Assembly: GCF_014932895.1 (NCBI RefSeq)
Contig: NZ_JACYOF010000009.1
Span: 1 to 64,000 of the forward strand
DNA: 64,000 bases
Direction: 5' to 3'
Source: Bacillus thuringiensis
Lineage (GTDB): Bacteria > Bacillota > Bacilli > Bacillales > Bacillaceae_G
Below, one piece after another: positions 63,150-64,000 of this stretch (position 1 is the first letter of the stretch; every line of letters starts with the position of its first letter). The position numbers and the translations under genes are program-made. Below the pieces are notes generated by a model. That model was not told where the DNA came from, searched no databases, and saw only the letters and a program-made list of their open reading frames with translations.

Positions 63150-63690
63150 AACTTGTTGGCCATGCCATTTTGCTTTACATTTCAACATTGTCCGAAATTA
63201 TGACCCAGACACTTCGCTAATCGCTTTTGCAAGTTTTCTATTTTTGAGTTTGCTACTGACTTGTAAGCCTTCCTTACCAATGACATCTTGCTTTTTGATG
63301 TTTGCAAAGCGAACAAGGCCAAATTGCGGTAATTTCATTTTGTTGCCTACAATTGCAATATTTCCGTTCGTTTGCTTGGTTGTGTGGGATTGAATCTTAT
63401 TCTTTTTAGACTTGAATTGTGGAGTATCATTTTGTTTCTTGCAAAAACGCGAAAGAGCATCTGCGAGGTTTTTTAATGTGGATTGAAGAGCAATACGATC
63501 TACTTCCTTTAACCAGATCGTATCCGGCTTCTTTTTTAATTGAGTGAGCTCGGCAGAGCAAGAAAATGGTTAAATACAAAGCGACTGCAACCTATTGTTT
63601 TAGCAATGGATATTTTTTGTTCTTTATTTGGAGTCTTCTGTCGTAAAAAGATAAAGTAGTGAGATTTGAAATTTTAATGTTTTCAAGAAA
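63150..63690 (-). pseudogene. tnpB (IS1341-type RNA-guided nuclease), N-terminal remnant
   Basis: Minus strand reads KTPNKEQKISIAKTIGCSRF VFNH, then LTQLKKKPDTIWLKEVDRIA, LQSTLKNLADALSRF, PQFKSKKNKIQSHTTKQTNG and NIAIVGNKMKLPQFGLVRFA. This is the N-terminal REC/WED-like half of TnpB. A frameshift lies near 63545, and the RuvC half with the catalytic Asp and Glu is missing. It cannot cut DNA. Confidence 0.75.
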
Positions 63691-63694
63691 ACTT

Positions 63695-63862
63695 GATGTT
63701 TTAGAAAATATATCTGAATCCCCTATAATATGAACGCTATTGAAGTGTTATTTTAGTGTTTAACATTAAGTGAACGCTATCCGTTTTTGTAGCGATTGCC
63801 CTTGTAATATCAATGTTTATGAGTTTTTTGAGAGAAATGCGATTGATACTAAGGCAATTTAT
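63695..63862. repeat. About 168-bp direct repeat, copy B
   Basis: Partner of copy A at 62763-62930, same orientation, 932 bp away. The core is identical over about 45 bp apart from one base (TTTTTGC/TTTTTGT). Confidence 0.75.
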
Positions 63863-64000
63863 AAAGTTTGATAAAAGATGTACAAGCTGATAAAGCTGAA
63901 AGTTGAGGATCAAGAAGGCTTTGTTTGTGAAATTAAGGGCCCATTATTTTAACTTTTTAGTTACATTAAAATGATACAAAGGGTCCTATCATTCTATGTT
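63863..64000. other. Right edge of the window, no gene assigned
   Basis: A 25-codon frame from ATG 63878 (MYKLIKLKVEDQEGFVCEIK) ends at a TAA near 63955, too short and without a ribosome binding site. Nothing else is seen. Confidence 0.3.

Overview
The window looks like part of a large plasmid from the Bacillus cereus group (B. thuringiensis / B. cereus). The DNA is AT-rich with Bacillus-type ribosome binding sites. It carries a ParM/ParR partition pair like that described from B. thuringiensis plasmids, a replication-type gene beside an iteron array, an FtsK/TcpA-like ATPase with a replication-relaxation protein, an Nhe-type enterotoxin operon, exact PlcR boxes, many IS6 and IS200/IS605 remnants, and a broken spore-germination operon. 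I see no crystal toxin gene, rRNA, tRNA or CRISPR array.

Layout. 1-1.1 kb: a decayed gerA-type operon (gerXA tail with a nonsense codon, then gerXB running off the left edge) and a LysR fragment. 2-4.5 kb: an orphan sporulation-type sensor histidine kinase. 4.6-5.4 kb: IS remnants. 5.5-15.2 kb: a secreted-effector island with a lactococcin-972-type bacteriocin and its ABC export/immunity genes, a cysteine peptidase with PA14 domains, a secreted Ntox44-like toxin, and a C39-like peptidase with a lipoprotein. Exact PlcR boxes lie before the bacteriocin and the C39 gene, so much of this island is probably under quorum-sensing virulence control. 15.2-16.7 kb: a graveyard of mobile-element pieces. 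16.8-25.7 kb: a 2962-residue LPXTG adhesin with 28 Cna-B repeats. 26.5-29.6 kb: a decayed copy of the replicon module (rep remnant plus an intact HTH gene). 30.6-34.5 kb: a yknXYZW efflux/immunity operon. 35.3-39.1 kb: a divergent nheABC operon. 40.2-46.2 kb: a DJ-1/isonitrile-hydratase-like gene facing a four-gene operon of MFS exporter, isocyanide synthase, ATP-grasp ligase and HAD phosphatase. 46.9-51.7 kb: a recU pseudogene, small plasmid genes, and the TcpA/Replic_Relax operon. 52.8-58.7 kb: the apparently working replicon, with a rep-like gene, an iteron array including 150-bp tandem repeats, and a divergent HTH gene. 59-62.6 kb: a GIY-YIG-like gene, a YrrS-like membrane protein, parR-parM and a candidate parC. 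62.7-64 kb: a decayed tnpB element between long direct repeats.

The strongest candidate for an undescribed system is the isocyanide-type biosynthetic operon at 41.7-46.2 kb. It has no recognisable oxygenase partner but has an ATP-grasp and a HAD enzyme, and an isonitrile-hydratase-like gene lies next to it. An export pump, a possible warhead enzyme and a possible degrading enzyme on a plasmid of an insect-pathogen-rich group suggest a small-molecule weapon, metallophore or host-enzyme inhibitor. Other notable signals are the plasmid-borne nhe paralogue, plasmid PlcR control of a bacteriocin, two TnpB-less IS605-type elements of identical length (343 bp), and a replicon duplicated in intact and decayed form.

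All calls come from reading the sequence and recalled family knowledge. No database search was possible.
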